Position numbers and translations under genes: made by a program. 64,000 nucleotides of DNA from Phenylobacterium sp. GTDB taxonomy: Bacteria > Pseudomonadota > Alphaproteobacteria > Caulobacterales > Caulobacteraceae. Under the pieces are notes generated by a model. That model made no database searches and was not told the origin of the DNA. It saw only the letters and a list, made by a program, of their open reading frames with translations. Positions 10,792-21,199 of the stretch are shown here, piece by piece. Within the stretch, counting starts at the first letter, position 1; every line of letters starts with the position of its first letter. Where the stretch lies: contig NZ_JAHBYD010000001.1 in assembly GCF_019636135.1 (NCBI RefSeq), positions 222,765 through 286,764 of the forward strand. The letters are read 5' to 3'.

Positions 10792-11262
10792 CTAGGCGGC
10801 GGGCTCCTGGGCGGTTGTCGCGACCGCCGCGGCGCGGGCCTTCGCGCGTCGCGCACGCCGGGCCCAGGCGACGGCGGTGCCGATGATCAGGCACCACACG
10901 ATGCCCGAGAAATTCACGTTGTTGACGATGGCGTGGAGGCGGTCGTTGTCGGGCCGGCTCGTCACCAGGTAGTACGAGTGGAGCGAGAACTGGGCGGCGT
11001 AGAACAGCATCACGCCCCCCATCCACGGCGCCCCGTAGCGCAGGGTCACGGCCAGCAGGGCGACGGCCGCGAGGCCGTCGTTGGCGAAGCGGATCGTGCC
11101 CTCCAGGTCGGGCAGGAACTCGGCCACGAGGATGCCGACCACCATGTTGGCCACGACCACCGCGGCCGCCAGGCGTTCCGCGACGCCGCCCTTCCACGTC
11201 GCGAACAGCACGCCGGACGCGACGAAGAGGATCAGCAGTTGTGCGATCAGTGACGTAGGCAT
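10792..11262 (-). CDS. Uncharacterised four-span membrane protein
   Basis: A 156-residue protein I do not recognise. Hydrophobic segments are near residues 3-21, 30-50, 62-90 and 115-135 (IAQLLILFVASGVLFAT, AAAVVVANMVVGILVAEFL, GIVWCLIIGTAVAW), followed by a basic Ala-rich tail. MPTSLIAQ at 11262 is the start, with an inverted repeat at 11265-11298 directly upstream. Its 3' end is convergent with the EamA gene, 4 bp apart. Probably an inner-membrane protein of unknown role. Confidence 0.75.
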   Translation of the reverse strand: MPTSLIAQLLILFVASGVLFATWKGGVAERLAAAVVVANMVVGILVAEFLPDLEGTIRFANDGLAAVALLAVTLRYGAPWMGGVMLFYAAQFSLHSYYLVTSRPDNDRLHAIVNNVNFSGIVWCLIIGTAVAWARRARRAKARAAAVATTAQEPAA

Positions 11263-11264
11263 GA

Positions 11265-11298
11265 TTAAGCGCCCCTAATGCGGATTAGAGGCGCCTAA
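11265..11298. promoter_or_regulatory. Inverted repeat upstream of membrane protein gene
   Basis: TTAAGCGCCCCTAAT (11265-11279) and ATTAGAGGCGCCTAA (11284-11298) are complementary at 13 of 15 positions around a 4-nt loop. It begins 3 bp before the start codon at 11262, so it would sit on the translation start or promoter of that gene. A second, smaller stem at 11322-11337 (CGCCGG-taac-CCGGCG) follows the stop of the gene ending at 11348 and may be its terminator, although it has no T run. An operator or an RNA hairpin masking the ribosome site are both possible. Confidence 0.5.
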
Positions 11299-11347
11299 CC
11301 AGTTAATCTATTGCAATGATCCGCCGGTAACCCGGCGCGAACTTGCT

Positions 11348-11683
11348 TCAGCCGACTTCGCGGAGCGTCGTCGCGGTGCGAGCGGCGGCTTCCGGCGGCT
11401 TGTCCTGGATATCCATCTTCGTGCGGATGCCGAGGCGAAGCTTGGCTTCGTTCAGCTCGTTGTGGACGCCGACCATGGCGGTGCGAGCTTCGCTCAGCGC
11501 CTTGATCGCTTCCATCATCTTCACCTGCACGTCATCGGCGAACACCATCGACGCATTCACGTCCTGGCGCGCCTTCAGCATCTCGCTGAGCAGTTCGGCG
11601 GCTTCGACCATCGCGCCGTCCACGGCCGCTTCGGTCGTGAACAGCTTCTTGGCCACGCGCTGGGCCACGAAAACCTTTTCCAT
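11348..11683 (-). CDS. Uncharacterised 111-residue helical protein
   Basis: A soluble, almost wholly alpha-helical and Met/Ala/Glu-rich small protein (MEKVFVAQRVAKKLFTTEAA at the start; EAKLRLGIRTKMDIQ near the end). There is no signal peptide or membrane segment. The amphipathic pattern over residues 20-85 suggests a helical bundle or phasin-like fold, but I do not recognise a family. It shares a 206-bp divergent promoter region with the hybrid histidine kinase gene, and a CtrA-like half-site and GANTC site lie there. Confidence 0.75.
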   Translation of the reverse strand: MEKVFVAQRVAKKLFTTEAAVDGAMVEAAELLSEMLKARQDVNASMVFADDVQVKMMEAIKALSEARTAMVGVHNELNEAKLRLGIRTKMDIQDKPPEAAARTATTLREVG

Positions 11684-11749
11684 GTGGAAGTACCCCTAGA
11701 GTTACCCGACACCCGTTAAGGTAAAGGAAAGGTTACCGCACACGCAATC

Positions 11750-11770
11750 GATTCATGGGTTGTTAACCAT
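11750..11770. promoter_or_regulatory. GANTC methylation site and CtrA-like half-site
   Basis: The divergent spacer 11684-11889 holds GATTC (a CcrM site, 11750-11754) and TTAACCAT (11763-11770), followed by AAATTTGCC. TTAACCAT is a known 8-bp CtrA half-site in alphaproteobacteria; the full TTAA-N7-TTAA form is not completed. A second TTAA lies at 11717-11720. Together they suggest cell-cycle control of the small helical protein, the histidine kinase, or both. Confidence 0.4.
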
Positions 11771-11889
11771 AAATTTGCCTGCGGCAGGTTGTAGCGTGGC
11801 GCCAAAGGCACAGTGAAGCTGGACCACGCTGGGTTGCATTTCCGCGATGGAAGCGAAGCGTTAGGACTCGGCGGGCTAAATTCGCGGCC

Positions 11890-13803
<1,914 letters not shown>

Positions 13804-13853
13804 ATCCCGGCAGGCCGCCTGTCTCATTCGTAATGTAGGTGAACGAAATCCGA

Positions 13854-13890
13854 CCGGGCGGCTCAGAACCGTTTCAGCCGCCGGGTGTTT
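13854..13890 (+). terminator. Probable terminator of the histidine kinase gene
   Basis: GGGCGGCT and AGCCGCCGG form a stem with a 12-nt loop, followed by GTGTTTTCC. The stem has one mismatch below seven strong pairs, and the T run is short. Position 50 bp after the stop supports the call. Confidence 0.5.
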
Positions 13891-13947
13891 TCCTCTGCCT
13901 CATGGATGCCGGCTCCCCCTGGCTCCAGACGGAACAGGAGACACCAG

Positions 13948-14349
13948 ATGAAGAAGATCGCTCTCATTGCTCTGGCCGCCGCCTCGCTGGGCGCGGTCGC
14001 CGCCCCCGCCGCTGCGCAGGACTATCGCCATGACGGCTATCGTCACGACGCCGGCCGCTACGACCAGCCGCGCTGGGACTACCGCCATGACTGGGATCGC
14101 GGCTTCAACGTGAACCAGATGCAGAACCAGCTCAACGACCGCATCTTCCGCGGCATCCGCAGCGGTCGCCTGACCCAGAGCGAGGCGCGGAGCCTCCGCA
14201 GCCAGTTCCAGGAGATCGCGCGGATCGAGGCGAACTATCGCCGCGGCGGCCTGAACGCCTCGGAACGCCGCGACCTCGAGCGACGCCTGGTGGCCTTCGA
14301 GACCCGCCTCGATCGCCAACTGCGTGACGGCCAGTACGCCCGCCGCTAG
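13948..14349 (+). CDS. Small secreted Arg/Asp-rich protein
   Basis: A 133-residue exported protein with a clear signal peptide (MKKIALIALAAASLGAVAAP, cleavage likely after AAAQ) and AGGAG 7 nt before the ATG at 13948. The mature N-terminus has His/Tyr/Asp repeats (DYRHDGYRHDAGRYDQ). A charged helical part follows (FNVNQMQNQLNDRIFRGIRS, then QSEARSLRSQFQEIARIEAN), the pattern of small periplasmic proteins common in Caulobacterales and Sphingomonadales. The function is unknown; metal binding by the HD/RHD repeats is only a guess. Confidence 0.85.
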   Translation: MKKIALIALAAASLGAVAAPAAAQDYRHDGYRHDAGRYDQPRWDYRHDWDRGFNVNQMQNQLNDRIFRGIRSGRLTQSEARSLRSQFQEIARIEANYRRGGLNASERRDLERRLVAFETRLDRQLRDGQYARR

Positions 14350-14398
14350 CGGCTGAGGCCCTAACCCCCGCCGGGTTCGCGCCCGGCGGAGAGCGAAG

Positions 14399-14430
14399 CG
14401 CCCCCGGAGCCCGGCTCCGGGGGCGTCTTT
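14399..14430 (+). terminator. Intrinsic terminator between convergent genes
   Basis: A 12-bp perfect GC stem (CGCCCCCGGAGC / GCTCCGGGGGCG, loop CCG) spans 14399-14425 and is followed by TCTTT. A second stem, CCGCCGGG-ttcgcg-CCCGGCGG, precedes it. It lies between the secreted-protein gene and the convergent PhzF gene and may act in both directions. Confidence 0.85.
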
Positions 14431-14435
14431 GCGTG

Positions 14436-15248
14436 TCAGAGGCGCAGGGTCGCCTCGGCGACGGTGACCGCGCGGCCACGGATCAGCACGCGGTCGCCCG
14501 CCAGTTCGCACTCCAGGTCGCCGCCCCGGCCCGGATAGGCCTGGTGGTAGCGGAGCGCCGCGCGGCCCAGCTTCGCCGAGAACAGCGGCGCGAGGATGCA
14601 GTGCAGCGACCCGGTGGTGGGATCCTCCGGGATGCCCGAACCGGGTGCGAAGAAGCGGTCGACGACATCGTAACCGGCGCCCTGCGGCGCGATCGCCGCG
14701 ACGCCGACGTTGCCACGACCGCCCGTGGCGGCGCTTGACACGGCGTTCAGCGCCGCGAGGTCCGGCTTCAGGGCCCGGATCGCCGCCTCGTCCTCGAACA
14801 CCGCGATCAGGTACGGCCCGGCCCAGACCTCGCTCGGCCGCGCGGCAAGCGCCTCGGCCAGCCCCGCGGGCTCCTCCGTCCGCACCGGCGGCTGGGAGGG
14901 AAAGTCCATTTCGTAGCCCTCGCCGGCGCGCGCGAGCGTAAGCGGCCCCGACCGGGTGTCGAAGGTCGCCTTGTCCGCGGCCAGCCCGAGTTCGCCGAAC
15001 AGCACATGGCCCGAGGCCAGGGTCGCGTGCCCGCACAGCGGGACCTCCAGCATGGGCGTGAACCAGCGCAGGCCGAACCGCGCCGGGTCCGGCGTCTTCA
15101 ACAGGAAGGCGGTCTCGGCCTGGTTGTTCTCGGCGGCCAGCGCCTGCATCCAGGCCGCGTCGGGCCAGGCCTCGAACGGCTCGACCACGCAGGCCGGGTT
15201 GCCCCGGAACGGCCGGGCGGCGAAGGCGTCGACGGTCCATTGGCGCAT
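14436..15248 (-). CDS. PhzF-family epimerase/isomerase-like protein
   Basis: A 270-residue member of the PhzF/DapF-fold family, with two similar hot-dog-like halves. The N-terminal [19 protein letters not shown], the [12 protein letters not shown] segment carrying the family catalytic Glu, [10 protein letters not shown] near residue 70 and [16 protein letters not shown] near residue 200 are hallmark motifs. Family members isomerise small metabolites; the real substrate of most, including this one, is unknown. The start at 15248 is MRQWTVDAF; upstream in-frame codons are repeat-derived. Confidence 0.9.
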   Translation of the reverse strand: MRQWTVDAFAARPFRGNPACVVEPFEAWPDAAWMQALAAENNQAETAFLLKTPDPARFGLRWFTPMLEVPLCGHATLASGHVLFGELGLAADKATFDTRSGPLTLARAGEGYEMDFPSQPPVRTEEPAGLAEALAARPSEVWAGPYLIAVFEDEAAIRALKPDLAALNAVSSAATGGRGNVGVAAIAPQGAGYDVVDRFFAPGSGIPEDPTTGSLHCILAPLFSAKLGRAALRYHQAYPGRGGDLECELAGDRVLIRGRAVTVAEATLRL

Positions 15249-15341
15249 GAGGGCCTCCTCGAAGTCCGGCCTCACGACTTGCGGCCGCCCGCCCACGGCG
15301 GCAAGAGCCACTTCCCCTGTCCCGGACCGCCGGAGCCGCCC

Positions 15342-15455
15342 ATGCCCTACGAGATCAGCGACGACCCGCAGCGGTCCGGCCTCGCCCGCGCGCCCGGCTG
15401 GATCAGCGGCAAGAGCTACTGGGGCCACCGCGACGTCTACACGCCCGGCCGCTGA
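15342..15455 (+). pseudogene. Truncated GNAT acetyltransferase N-terminus
   Basis: A 37-codon frame, [11 protein letters not shown] to [14 protein letters not shown]. The ISDDP-R, W-IS-KSYW pattern matches the first 30 residues of a family of GNAT acetyltransferases, but the acetyl-CoA-binding core is absent and the frame stops 17 bp before a family B repeat. I infer the stub of a deleted gene. It could instead be a genuine short protein; the match is from memory of the family, not alignment. Confidence 0.45.
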
Positions 15456-15471
15456 AGAAGACTCCCTCAGT

Positions 15472-15602
15472 ACGTCATGGCCGGGCCTGTCCCGGCCATC
15501 CAGACGCGTCGGCGGAGCAGGAGAAGACACGGGCGCCGCCGCCGCACTCCGTTCTGCATGACCGGTGTCTATGGATGGCCGGGACAGGCCCGGCCATGAC
15601 GT
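15472..15602. repeat. REP-doublet inverted repeat (family B)
   Basis: Arms start and end ACGTCATGG / CCATGACGT. Each arm is itself a hairpin (GGCCGGG-cctgt-CCCGGCC). The left tip carries CCATCCAGACGCG and the right tip ACCGGTGTCTATGGATGG, so the loop is asymmetric and gives the element an orientation. It lies between the GNAT stub and the convergent nucleotidyltransferase gene. Confidence 0.9.
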
Positions 15603-15639
15603 TCCTTGTAGGTTCAGCACCGACCACCGGTCGACAGGC

Positions 15640-16206
15640 CTAGCGGATCACCTCGATCTCGGGCCAGCGCGCCTTCGCCGAGCCGGCGATCCTGTCGTAG
15701 TTCGGGCTCAGCCGGCTCGGGTTCGGCCGCAGCCGCATGGCGAAGAGATCCTCCAGCCCGAACGGCGCATGCACGGTCATGCGGTCGTCGCGGCCGAGGC
15801 GCACCCCCACCGCGAACACCGGGCTCACGAACCGGGTCAGCGCCTCGGCGCTGCTCGCCAGCGGCGAATAAGGCTCGCGGAAGTGTCCCTCGAACCAGAC
15901 ATGCACCCGGGCCTGGTTGCGCACCTCGACCATCTCGCGCAGCGGCGGCTCGAATTCGGCGGCGACGCGCCGGATCACCGCGTCCTCGGCCTCGTAGCTG
16001 ATGTCGGAGGCGTCGTGGTAGGCGACGTCGTAGTCCTTGATCCCATAGTCCAGCGGCCGGCCGGTCAGGTCGTTGAACACCCGCTGGTAGATCGCGCCCG
16101 AGAAGACCAGCCAGTCCGGCAGGTCGAGGACAGCCAGGGTGCGCAGCGCCTGCATCAGGGGCCCGGACCGCCGCAGGACCGCCTCCAGGCGCGCCGCGTC
16201 GCTCAC
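15640..16206 (-). CDS. Nucleotidyltransferase-like protein (COG3575/DUF925 type)
   Basis: A 188-residue cytoplasmic protein. [18 protein letters not shown] followed by [21 protein letters not shown] fits the nucleotidyltransferase-fold family (COG3575), where a G-S/A motif is followed by paired acidic residues. Substrate and reaction are not established. The GTG start at 16206 overlaps the thiD stop (GTGA), so it is translationally coupled to thiD. An extension upstream would run entirely inside thiD. Confidence 0.8.
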   Translation of the reverse strand: MSDAARLEAVLRRSGPLMQALRTLAVLDLPDWLVFSGAIYQRVFNDLTGRPLDYGIKDYDVAYHDASDISYEAEDAVIRRVAAEFEPPLREMVEVRNQARVHVWFEGHFREPYSPLASSAEALTRFVSPVFAVGVRLGRDDRMTVHAPFGLEDLFAMRLRPNPSRLSPNYDRIAGSAKARWPEIEVIR

Positions 16207-17000
16207 GCCCGCCCCCGCATCGGCCAGCCGTGGTCCAGCGGCCCGTGGCCGGCGCCCAGGCCCGGCGCGCGCAGCATCGCCTCGTGTACGTAGTCCCAGG
16301 CCCGCGCCACCGCGGCGGTCAGCGGCAGGCCCTGCGCCAGCCCCGCCGCGCACGCCGACGCGAGCGTGCAGCCGGTGCCGTGCGTGTGGCGGCTTTCGAT
16401 CCGCTCGCCTTCGAACACCGTCTCGCCGTCGGGCGTCATCAGCACGTCGGCGACCCGGTCGCCCGGCACGTGGCCGCCCTTCATCAGCACCGCCGACGCG
16501 CCGGCCGCCAGCAGCGCCTCGCCCGCGCGGCGCAGGTCGTCTGTGGTGGCGCAGGCGATGCCGGTCAGCGCCTCGGCCTCGGGCGCGTTCGGCGTCAGCA
16601 GCGCCGCGCGCGGGATCAGCCGCTCGCGAACCGCCGCCACCGCCTCGGCCGCCAGCAGCGAGGCGCCGCCCTTGGCCACCATGACGGGATCGACCACCGC
16701 CGCCACGCCCGCCTCGTCCAGCAGTTCGGCCACCAGGGCCACTGTCGCGGCGTCGCCCAGCATGCCGGTCTTGACCGCGTCGGCCCCGATGTCGGAGAGC
16801 ACCGCGCGCGCCTGCGCCGCCACCACCTCCAGCGGGATCGGGTGGACGCCGGTGACGCCGAGCGTGTTCTGCACCGTCACGGCGGTGATCGCGGTCGCCG
16901 CATAGCCGCCCAGCGCGGTCACGGTCTTGATGTCGGCCTGGATCCCCGCCCCGCCGCCGGAGTCGGAGCCGGCGATGATGAGGACGCGGCCTGGAGTCAT
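16203..17000 (-). CDS. thiD: Hydroxymethylpyrimidine/phosphomethylpyrimidine kinase
   Basis: A 265-residue ribokinase-fold enzyme making HMP-pyrophosphate for thiamine synthesis in two successive ATP-dependent steps. [20 protein letters not shown] at the N-terminus and the C-terminal anion-hole segment [19 protein letters not shown] are diagnostic. The start at 17000 is the first Met before the beta-strand RVLIIAGSD. No other thi genes or TPP riboswitch are visible here. It is the first of two coupled genes. Confidence 0.95.
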   Translation of the reverse strand: MTPGRVLIIAGSDSGGGAGIQADIKTVTALGGYAATAITAVTVQNTLGVTGVHPIPLEVVAAQARAVLSDIGADAVKTGMLGDAATVALVAELLDEAGVAAVVDPVMVAKGGASLLAAEAVAAVRERLIPRAALLTPNAPEAEALTGIACATTDDLRRAGEALLAAGASAVLMKGGHVPGDRVADVLMTPDGETVFEGERIESRHTHGTGCTLASACAAGLAQGLPLTAAVARAWDYVHEAMLRAPGLGAGHGPLDHGWPMRGRA

Positions 17001-17317
17001 GCGTTCGCGATAGCGCGCGCGGCCCGCGAATGCATCGGGATTCACGCAGGATCGCTTCGCTGACCTGTAGAAGGAAGGGCTGGAGTTTGTGGGAACAATA
17101 TGGAAACATCTGCAATGTGCATCGGCGTCGCGGGAACGGCGGGTCGCGGCCGATGGTGCGAAGGAAATTCCCATGGAGCGCGTCGTGGTCCCCCATCGCT
17201 TCCGCGACGCCGCTGAAGCCGTCCACCGGGATGGCGGTTGTGGGTGAATCGAAAGCGCTGGGGACATCCCCGCGGCGCGGGTTGCCCCGGACGGGCGACG
17301 CACGGCATGACGGGGGC
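17001..17317. other. Divergent spacer between thiD and dnaQ
   Basis: 317 bp without a convincing gene. It must contain both promoters. A GANTC site (GAATC, about 17247-17251) is present. GAAC-aatatgg-AAAC at 17093-17107 has LexA-box spacing but one half-site is imperfect. No small open frame with a ribosome site is seen. Confidence 0.5.
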
Positions 17318-18064
17318 ATGGCGCGTGAGATCGTTCTCGACACCGAGACCACGGGGTTCGACCCGCTGACGGGCGACCGGCTGGTCGAACTGGCGGCGCT
17401 GGAGATCGAGCAGTTCGTGCCGACCGGGCGCAGCTTCCACGTCTACATCGACCCCTGCCGCGACATGCCGATCGAGGCCGAGAGGATCCACGGGCTCTCG
17501 GCGGCGTTCCTGCGCGGCAAGCCGCGGTTCGAGGACGAGAGCGTCGTCGACCGGTTCCTGGAGTTCGTCGGCGACGCGCCCATCATCGCCCACAACGCCG
17601 CCTTCGACCGGGGTTTCGTGAACTGGGAGCTGCAGCGGTGCGATCGCGCCGAGATCCCGGACTCTCGCTGGATCGACACCCTGGGGCTCGCCAAGCAGCG
17701 CTTCCCGGGCATGCACAATTCGCTGGATGCGCTCTGCAAGCGCTTCAAGATCTCGCTCAGCGAGCGCGAGAAGCACGGCGCGCTCATCGACGCCAAGCTG
17801 CTGGCCGCCGTCTATCTCGAGCTGAAGGGCGGCCGCGAGCGGCGGCTGGAGCTCTCCAGCGCCACGGCGTCGGGCGCTGTGACGATAGCCGCCCGCGTCG
17901 AGTACGGCGCACGGCCGCGCCCGCTCGCGCCGCGCTCGACCGAAGCCGAGCGCGCGACCCATGCGGCGTTCATCCGCGACAAGGTGAAGGGCGAGGCGCT
18001 CTGGGACCCGTTCGGCCTGGAGGGCGTGCTGGTCGAGGCGGGGGCGGAAGAGAAGGCCGCCTGA
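17318..18064 (+). CDS. dnaQ: DNA polymerase III epsilon subunit (proofreading exonuclease)
   Basis: A 248-residue 3'-5' exonuclease of the DEDDh family that proofreads for Pol III. Exo I is EIVLDTETTGFDP (residues 4-16), Exo II is IIAHNAAFDRGFVN, and Exo III has the His-containing KHGALIDAKLLAAVYL. The start MAREIVLDTETTG at 17318 is the only one giving the normal N-terminus. The C-terminal tail (about 175-248), which in homologues binds the polymerase, ends DPFGLEGVLVEAG. It converges on secB with a 3-bp gap. Confidence 0.95.
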   Translation: MAREIVLDTETTGFDPLTGDRLVELAALEIEQFVPTGRSFHVYIDPCRDMPIEAERIHGLSAAFLRGKPRFEDESVVDRFLEFVGDAPIIAHNAAFDRGFVNWELQRCDRAEIPDSRWIDTLGLAKQRFPGMHNSLDALCKRFKISLSEREKHGALIDAKLLAAVYLELKGGRERRLELSSATASGAVTIAARVEYGARPRPLAPRSTEAERATHAAFIRDKVKGEALWDPFGLEGVLVEAGAEEKAA

Positions 18065-18067
18065 CCC

Positions 18068-18550
18068 CTACGCGTGGCCGACCTGCGGGTCCTGTTGCGC
18101 CTTGCGGGCGGCGTAGACGCCGGCGAAGTCGATCGGGTCCAGCAGGAAGGGCGGGAAGCCGCCTTCGGACGTGACCTCGGCGATGATGCGGCGGGCGAAC
18201 GGGAAGAGGTAGCGCGGGCACTCGATCAAGAGCACCGGCTCCATCTCGTCGGGCTGCACGCCGGAGATCTGGAAGACGCCGCCGTACAGCAGCTCGACGT
18301 GGAACAGCGGGCCGTCGGTGCGGTTGGCGCGGGCCGAGAGCTTCAGGTCCACCTCGAACAGGCCGTCCTCGCGGCCGCGGGCGTTCATCTCGACGCCGAG
18401 GTCGATCTGCGGCTGGTCCTGGCTGGGGCGCAGCGCGTCGGGCGCGCGGGGGTTTTCCATCGACAGGTCGCGGATGAACTGGGCGAGGATGCGGATGCCG
18501 GGCTCGGCGGAGCCTTCGGGCGCGGCCGCGCCGGCGTCGATGTCGGTCAT
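18068..18550 (-). CDS. secB: Protein-export chaperone SecB
   Basis: A 160-residue cytosolic tetrameric chaperone that keeps preproteins unfolded and hands them to Sec[21 protein letters not shown] near residue 20, [13 protein letters not shown], and the C-terminal [30 protein letters not shown] are highly characteristic. The start is at 18550; MTDIDAG has an acidic N-terminus like other alphaproteobacterial SecB. Convergent with dnaQ, a common arrangement in this class. Confidence 0.97.
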   Translation of the reverse strand: MTDIDAGAAAPEGSAEPGIRILAQFIRDLSMENPRAPDALRPSQDQPQIDLGVEMNARGREDGLFEVDLKLSARANRTDGPLFHVELLYGGVFQISGVQPDEMEPVLLIECPRYLFPFARRIIAEVTSEGGFPPFLLDPIDFAGVYAARKAQQDPQVGHA

Positions 18551-18741
18551 GGGGAGGCGGAAATCTCTCTGGTTCGCGGCAGGAGGCGCGCGTGTTCGGG
18601 GCACGCGGCTATCATGTGGTCGGCGGCGATGCAACGTCGCCCCTGACGCGGACGTTCCGTCGGACTATATAGCTATGAATGGGCGTATAAGGTCCCGTAC
18701 GCTCAGACCGCCTCGACAGGGTCCCGACCGAAAGCCGCTCG

Positions 18742-19362
18742 TTGCAAGTCCTCGAACTGATCATCTTCGCCGGCCTCGCGGCCATCGTGCTGTACCAGCT
18801 CTATTCGGTGCTGGGCCGGCGCGTGGGACGCCAGCCCGAGGATCAGCAGGCCACGGCCGACGCCAAGGTGCGGCCGCCGCGCGCCCCGGCGGGGCTCATC
18901 GACCCCGTGGACGACGGCGTGGAACTGACCGGCCTGGCCGCCGTGAAGGCCAAGGATCCGGCCTTCGACATGACCCGCTTCCTGGGCGGCGCGAAGGGCG
19001 CCTACGAGATGGTGGTGAAGGCCTTCGCCGAGGGCGACAAGGCGACGCTGCGCAACCTGCTGGCGCCGCCGGTGATGGCGAGCTTCGAAGGCGTGATCGA
19101 CCAGCGCGCCGCCGAGGGCCGCACCGAAAGCGTCGAGTTCCTCCAGGCGCCGCGGGCGGACCTGGAGAAGGCCGAGGTCAGCGATGGCGACCTCGCGCGC
19201 CTGACGGTCCGGTTCCTGGCCGAGTTCCGCAGCCGCACCAAGGGGCCGGAGGGCGAGGGCGTCGACGACCGCCGCACCGCCGAGCTCTGGACGTTCGAAC
19301 GCCGCCTCAAGAGCCGCGACCCCAACTGGACGCTCGTCCACGTGGACGCCGCCGAAGCGTGA
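18742..19362 (+). CDS. Tim44/TimA-domain membrane-anchored protein
   Basis: A 206-residue protein with one N-terminal membrane helix (LELIIFAGLAAIVLYQLYSV) and a cytoplasmic or periplasmic Tim44-like domain (about 75-205; FLGGAKGAYEMVVKAFAEGD, ending LKSRDPNWTLVHVD). Bacterial Tim44-like proteins are linked to membrane protein handling; the specific role is not known. The start is a TTG at 18742, as no ATG or GTG is in frame upstream. The stop overlaps the mltA GTG start (GTGA). Confidence 0.88.
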   Translation: MQVLELIIFAGLAAIVLYQLYSVLGRRVGRQPEDQQATADAKVRPPRAPAGLIDPVDDGVELTGLAAVKAKDPAFDMTRFLGGAKGAYEMVVKAFAEGDKATLRNLLAPPVMASFEGVIDQRAAEGRTESVEFLQAPRADLEKAEVSDGDLARLTVRFLAEFRSRTKGPEGEGVDDRRTAELWTFERRLKSRDPNWTLVHVDAAEA

Positions 19363-20489
19363 CCCTCCCCGGCTGGCGAGTGACGACGGCGAGCCTCGCC
19401 GCGCTCAGCCTCGCCGCCTGCGCCACGCCCTACGAGCACGGCCCGGTTCCGCCGGGCTATCCGCAACCGCCGCCGCCCGCCGAGACGCGCCCGCCTCTCC
19501 CGCCGGAAGAGGCGCCGCGCCGCGTGGAGCTGTCCGAACTGCCGGGTTGGACGGCCGACGACCATGACGCGGCGTTCGGCGCCTGGCGCGCGACCTGCCA
19601 GGCCAGCCGCGATCCGGGCCTCGCCGAACTCTGCCGCCGGGCGAAGGCGGTGCGCGATGTGGCGCCGGGCGTGGGCCGGCCGTTCTTCGAGGCGTTCTTC
19701 GTCGCCGAACGTGTCGGCGGCGAAGGGGTGCTCACCGCCTACTTCGCGCCGGTCTATCCGGCGCGGCGCAAACCCGACGCCGAATTCAGCGCGCCGGTGC
19801 GGCCGCGCCCCGCCGACCTGCGCGTCGATGGGACGGCGGTGCTTCAGGTCCAACCGGACGGGACCACCGCGCCCTATCCCGACCGCGCCGCGATCGAGGC
19901 GTGGCCCAGCGATGACGCCCTGGCCTGGATGCGGCCCGAGGATCTCTTCTTCCTGCAGGTGCAGGGCTCGGGGACGCTGACGTTCGAGGACGGCCGGCGG
20001 CTGAAGGCGCTCTACGCCGCGCACAACGGGCGCACGTTCGCCGGCATCGCCAACCCGATGCGCGACCGCGGGCTGCTGCCGCGCGACAATACCTCGGGCG
20101 ATGCGATCCGCGGCTGGCTGGCCGCCCACCGCGGGCCCGAGGCCGACGAGATCATGCGGCTGAACCCGCGCTACGCCTTCTTCCGCCTGGCGCCCGACGA
20201 CGGCCAGCCGCCGGTCGGCGCGGCCAACATCCCCCTACCCCGCGGCCGCGCGGTGGCGGTGGACCCGGCGTTCCACGCCATGGGCGAGCTGCTCTGGATC
20301 GACGCCAATGCGCCGCTGCTGGCGGGCGCCTTCCCGAGCTACCGGCGCGCGGTGACGGCGCTCGACACCGGCGGCGCGATCAAGGGCGACGTGCGGGCCG
20401 ACCTCTACCTGGGCGAGGGCGATCAGGCCGGCGCGGAGGCCGGGCGCGTGCGCCACACCCTGAAGCTCTGGCGGCTGGTCCCGCGGTGA
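19359..20489 (+). CDS. mltA: Membrane-bound lytic murein transglycosylase A
   Basis: A 376-residue lipoprotein that cleaves peptidoglycan glycan strands to 1,6-anhydro-muropeptides at the outer membrane. The GTG start at 19359 gives a lipoprotein signal ending LSLAAC (lipidated Cys about 21), then a Pro-rich linker. The MltA domain includes GVLTAYFAPVYPA and LFFLQVQGSGTL; a C-terminal 3D domain contains TALDTGGAIKGDVRADLYLG with the catalytic Asp region. Middle gene of a three-gene set with GTGA overlaps on both sides. Confidence 0.93.
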   Translation: MTLPGWRVTTASLAALSLAACATPYEHGPVPPGYPQPPPPAETRPPLPPEEAPRRVELSELPGWTADDHDAAFGAWRATCQASRDPGLAELCRRAKAVRDVAPGVGRPFFEAFFVAERVGGEGVLTAYFAPVYPARRKPDAEFSAPVRPRPADLRVDGTAVLQVQPDGTTAPYPDRAAIEAWPSDDALAWMRPEDLFFLQVQGSGTLTFEDGRRLKALYAAHNGRTFAGIANPMRDRGLLPRDNTSGDAIRGWLAAHRGPEADEIMRLNPRYAFFRLAPDDGQPPVGAANIPLPRGRAVAVDPAFHAMGELLWIDANAPLLAGAFPSYRRAVTALDTGGAIKGDVRADLYLGEGDQAGAEAGRVRHTLKLWRLVPR

Positions 20490-20989
20490 AGCGTCATCCG
20501 ACGCCGGAAGAGCTGCACCTGTGGGGCAAGGTGGCCGCCACGGTGCATCCGCTGCAGGGCCGCGCCGAGCCCCGCAAGGCGCGGGCCCAGACCCTGGACG
20601 CGCCGGCCCGCATCGCGCCGAAGGACCTGAAGCCTGTTCGCGATGCGCGGCGCGGTGCGCTGGAAGGCATCGAGCCCAACCGCCGCCACCGGATCGCGAA
20701 GGAACGCGAGGAGATCGGCGGCCGGATCGACCTGCACGGCCTGACGCAGGACCGGGCGCGCGTGGCGCTGGAGGGCTTCCTGGTGCGGGCGTGGGACGAC
20801 GGCTGGCGCGCGGTGCTGGTGATCACCGGCAAGGGCGTGCAGGGCGACGGCGTGCTGAAGCGGCGCGTGCCCGACTGGCTGGGCGCGCCTGAGCTCTCGC
20901 ACATCGTGGCCGGCCTGTCGGAAGCCGCGCGCCACCACGGCGGCGCCGGGGCGCTCTACGTGGCGCTGAAGCGCAAGCCGAAGCTCTAG
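20486..20989 (+). CDS. Smr-domain protein
   Basis: A 167-residue protein with a C-terminal Smr domain (about 78-165): RIDLHGLTQDRARVALEGFL holds the DLHG core, and VITGKGVQGDGVLKRRVPDWL holds the GKG motif. Smr domains bind or nick nucleic acid in MutS2 and related proteins; the role of stand-alone versions is unclear. The GTG at 20486 overlaps the mltA stop. Last gene of the Tim44-like/mltA/smr operon. Confidence 0.9.
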   Translation: MKRHPTPEELHLWGKVAATVHPLQGRAEPRKARAQTLDAPARIAPKDLKPVRDARRGALEGIEPNRRHRIAKEREEIGGRIDLHGLTQDRARVALEGFLVRAWDDGWRAVLVITGKGVQGDGVLKRRVPDWLGAPELSHIVAGLSEAARHHGGAGALYVALKRKPKL

Positions 20990-21020
20990 CCTCTCCCCAC
21001 CGCTGTCATCTCTCATCGCC

Positions 21021-21172
21021 GTCATCCCGGTTTGGGCGTAGCCCAAGACCGGGACCCAACCGTCCGGCGTATCGATGGTGGGAGAGCGGCCCGGCGGTCA
21101 GGGGCCAGATCACCAGCTCAGAGCACCGGCGGGTTGGGTCCCGGTCTTGGGCTCCGCCCAAACCGGGATGAC
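21021..21172. repeat. REP-doublet inverted repeat (family B, GTCATCCCGG type)
   Basis: Left arm GTCATCCCGGTTTGGGC... and right arm ...GCCCAAACCGGGATGAC. Each arm folds on itself (CCCGGTTTGGGC-gta-GCCCAAGACCGGG) and the two arms also pair with each other. A loop of about 57 nt separates them. It lies between the convergent ends of the Smr gene and hisE. This head sequence is widespread in alphaproteobacterial intergenic DNA. Confidence 0.9.
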
Positions 21173-21199
21173 AAACGGGGGGTGGCCAGGGAGCGCGAA

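Noticed and set aside
17093..17107. LexA-like GAAC-N7-AAAC upstream of dnaQ
   Set aside because: One half-site departs from GAAC and dnaQ is not an expected SOS gene here; a single mismatch site in a 317-bp spacer is plausible by chance.
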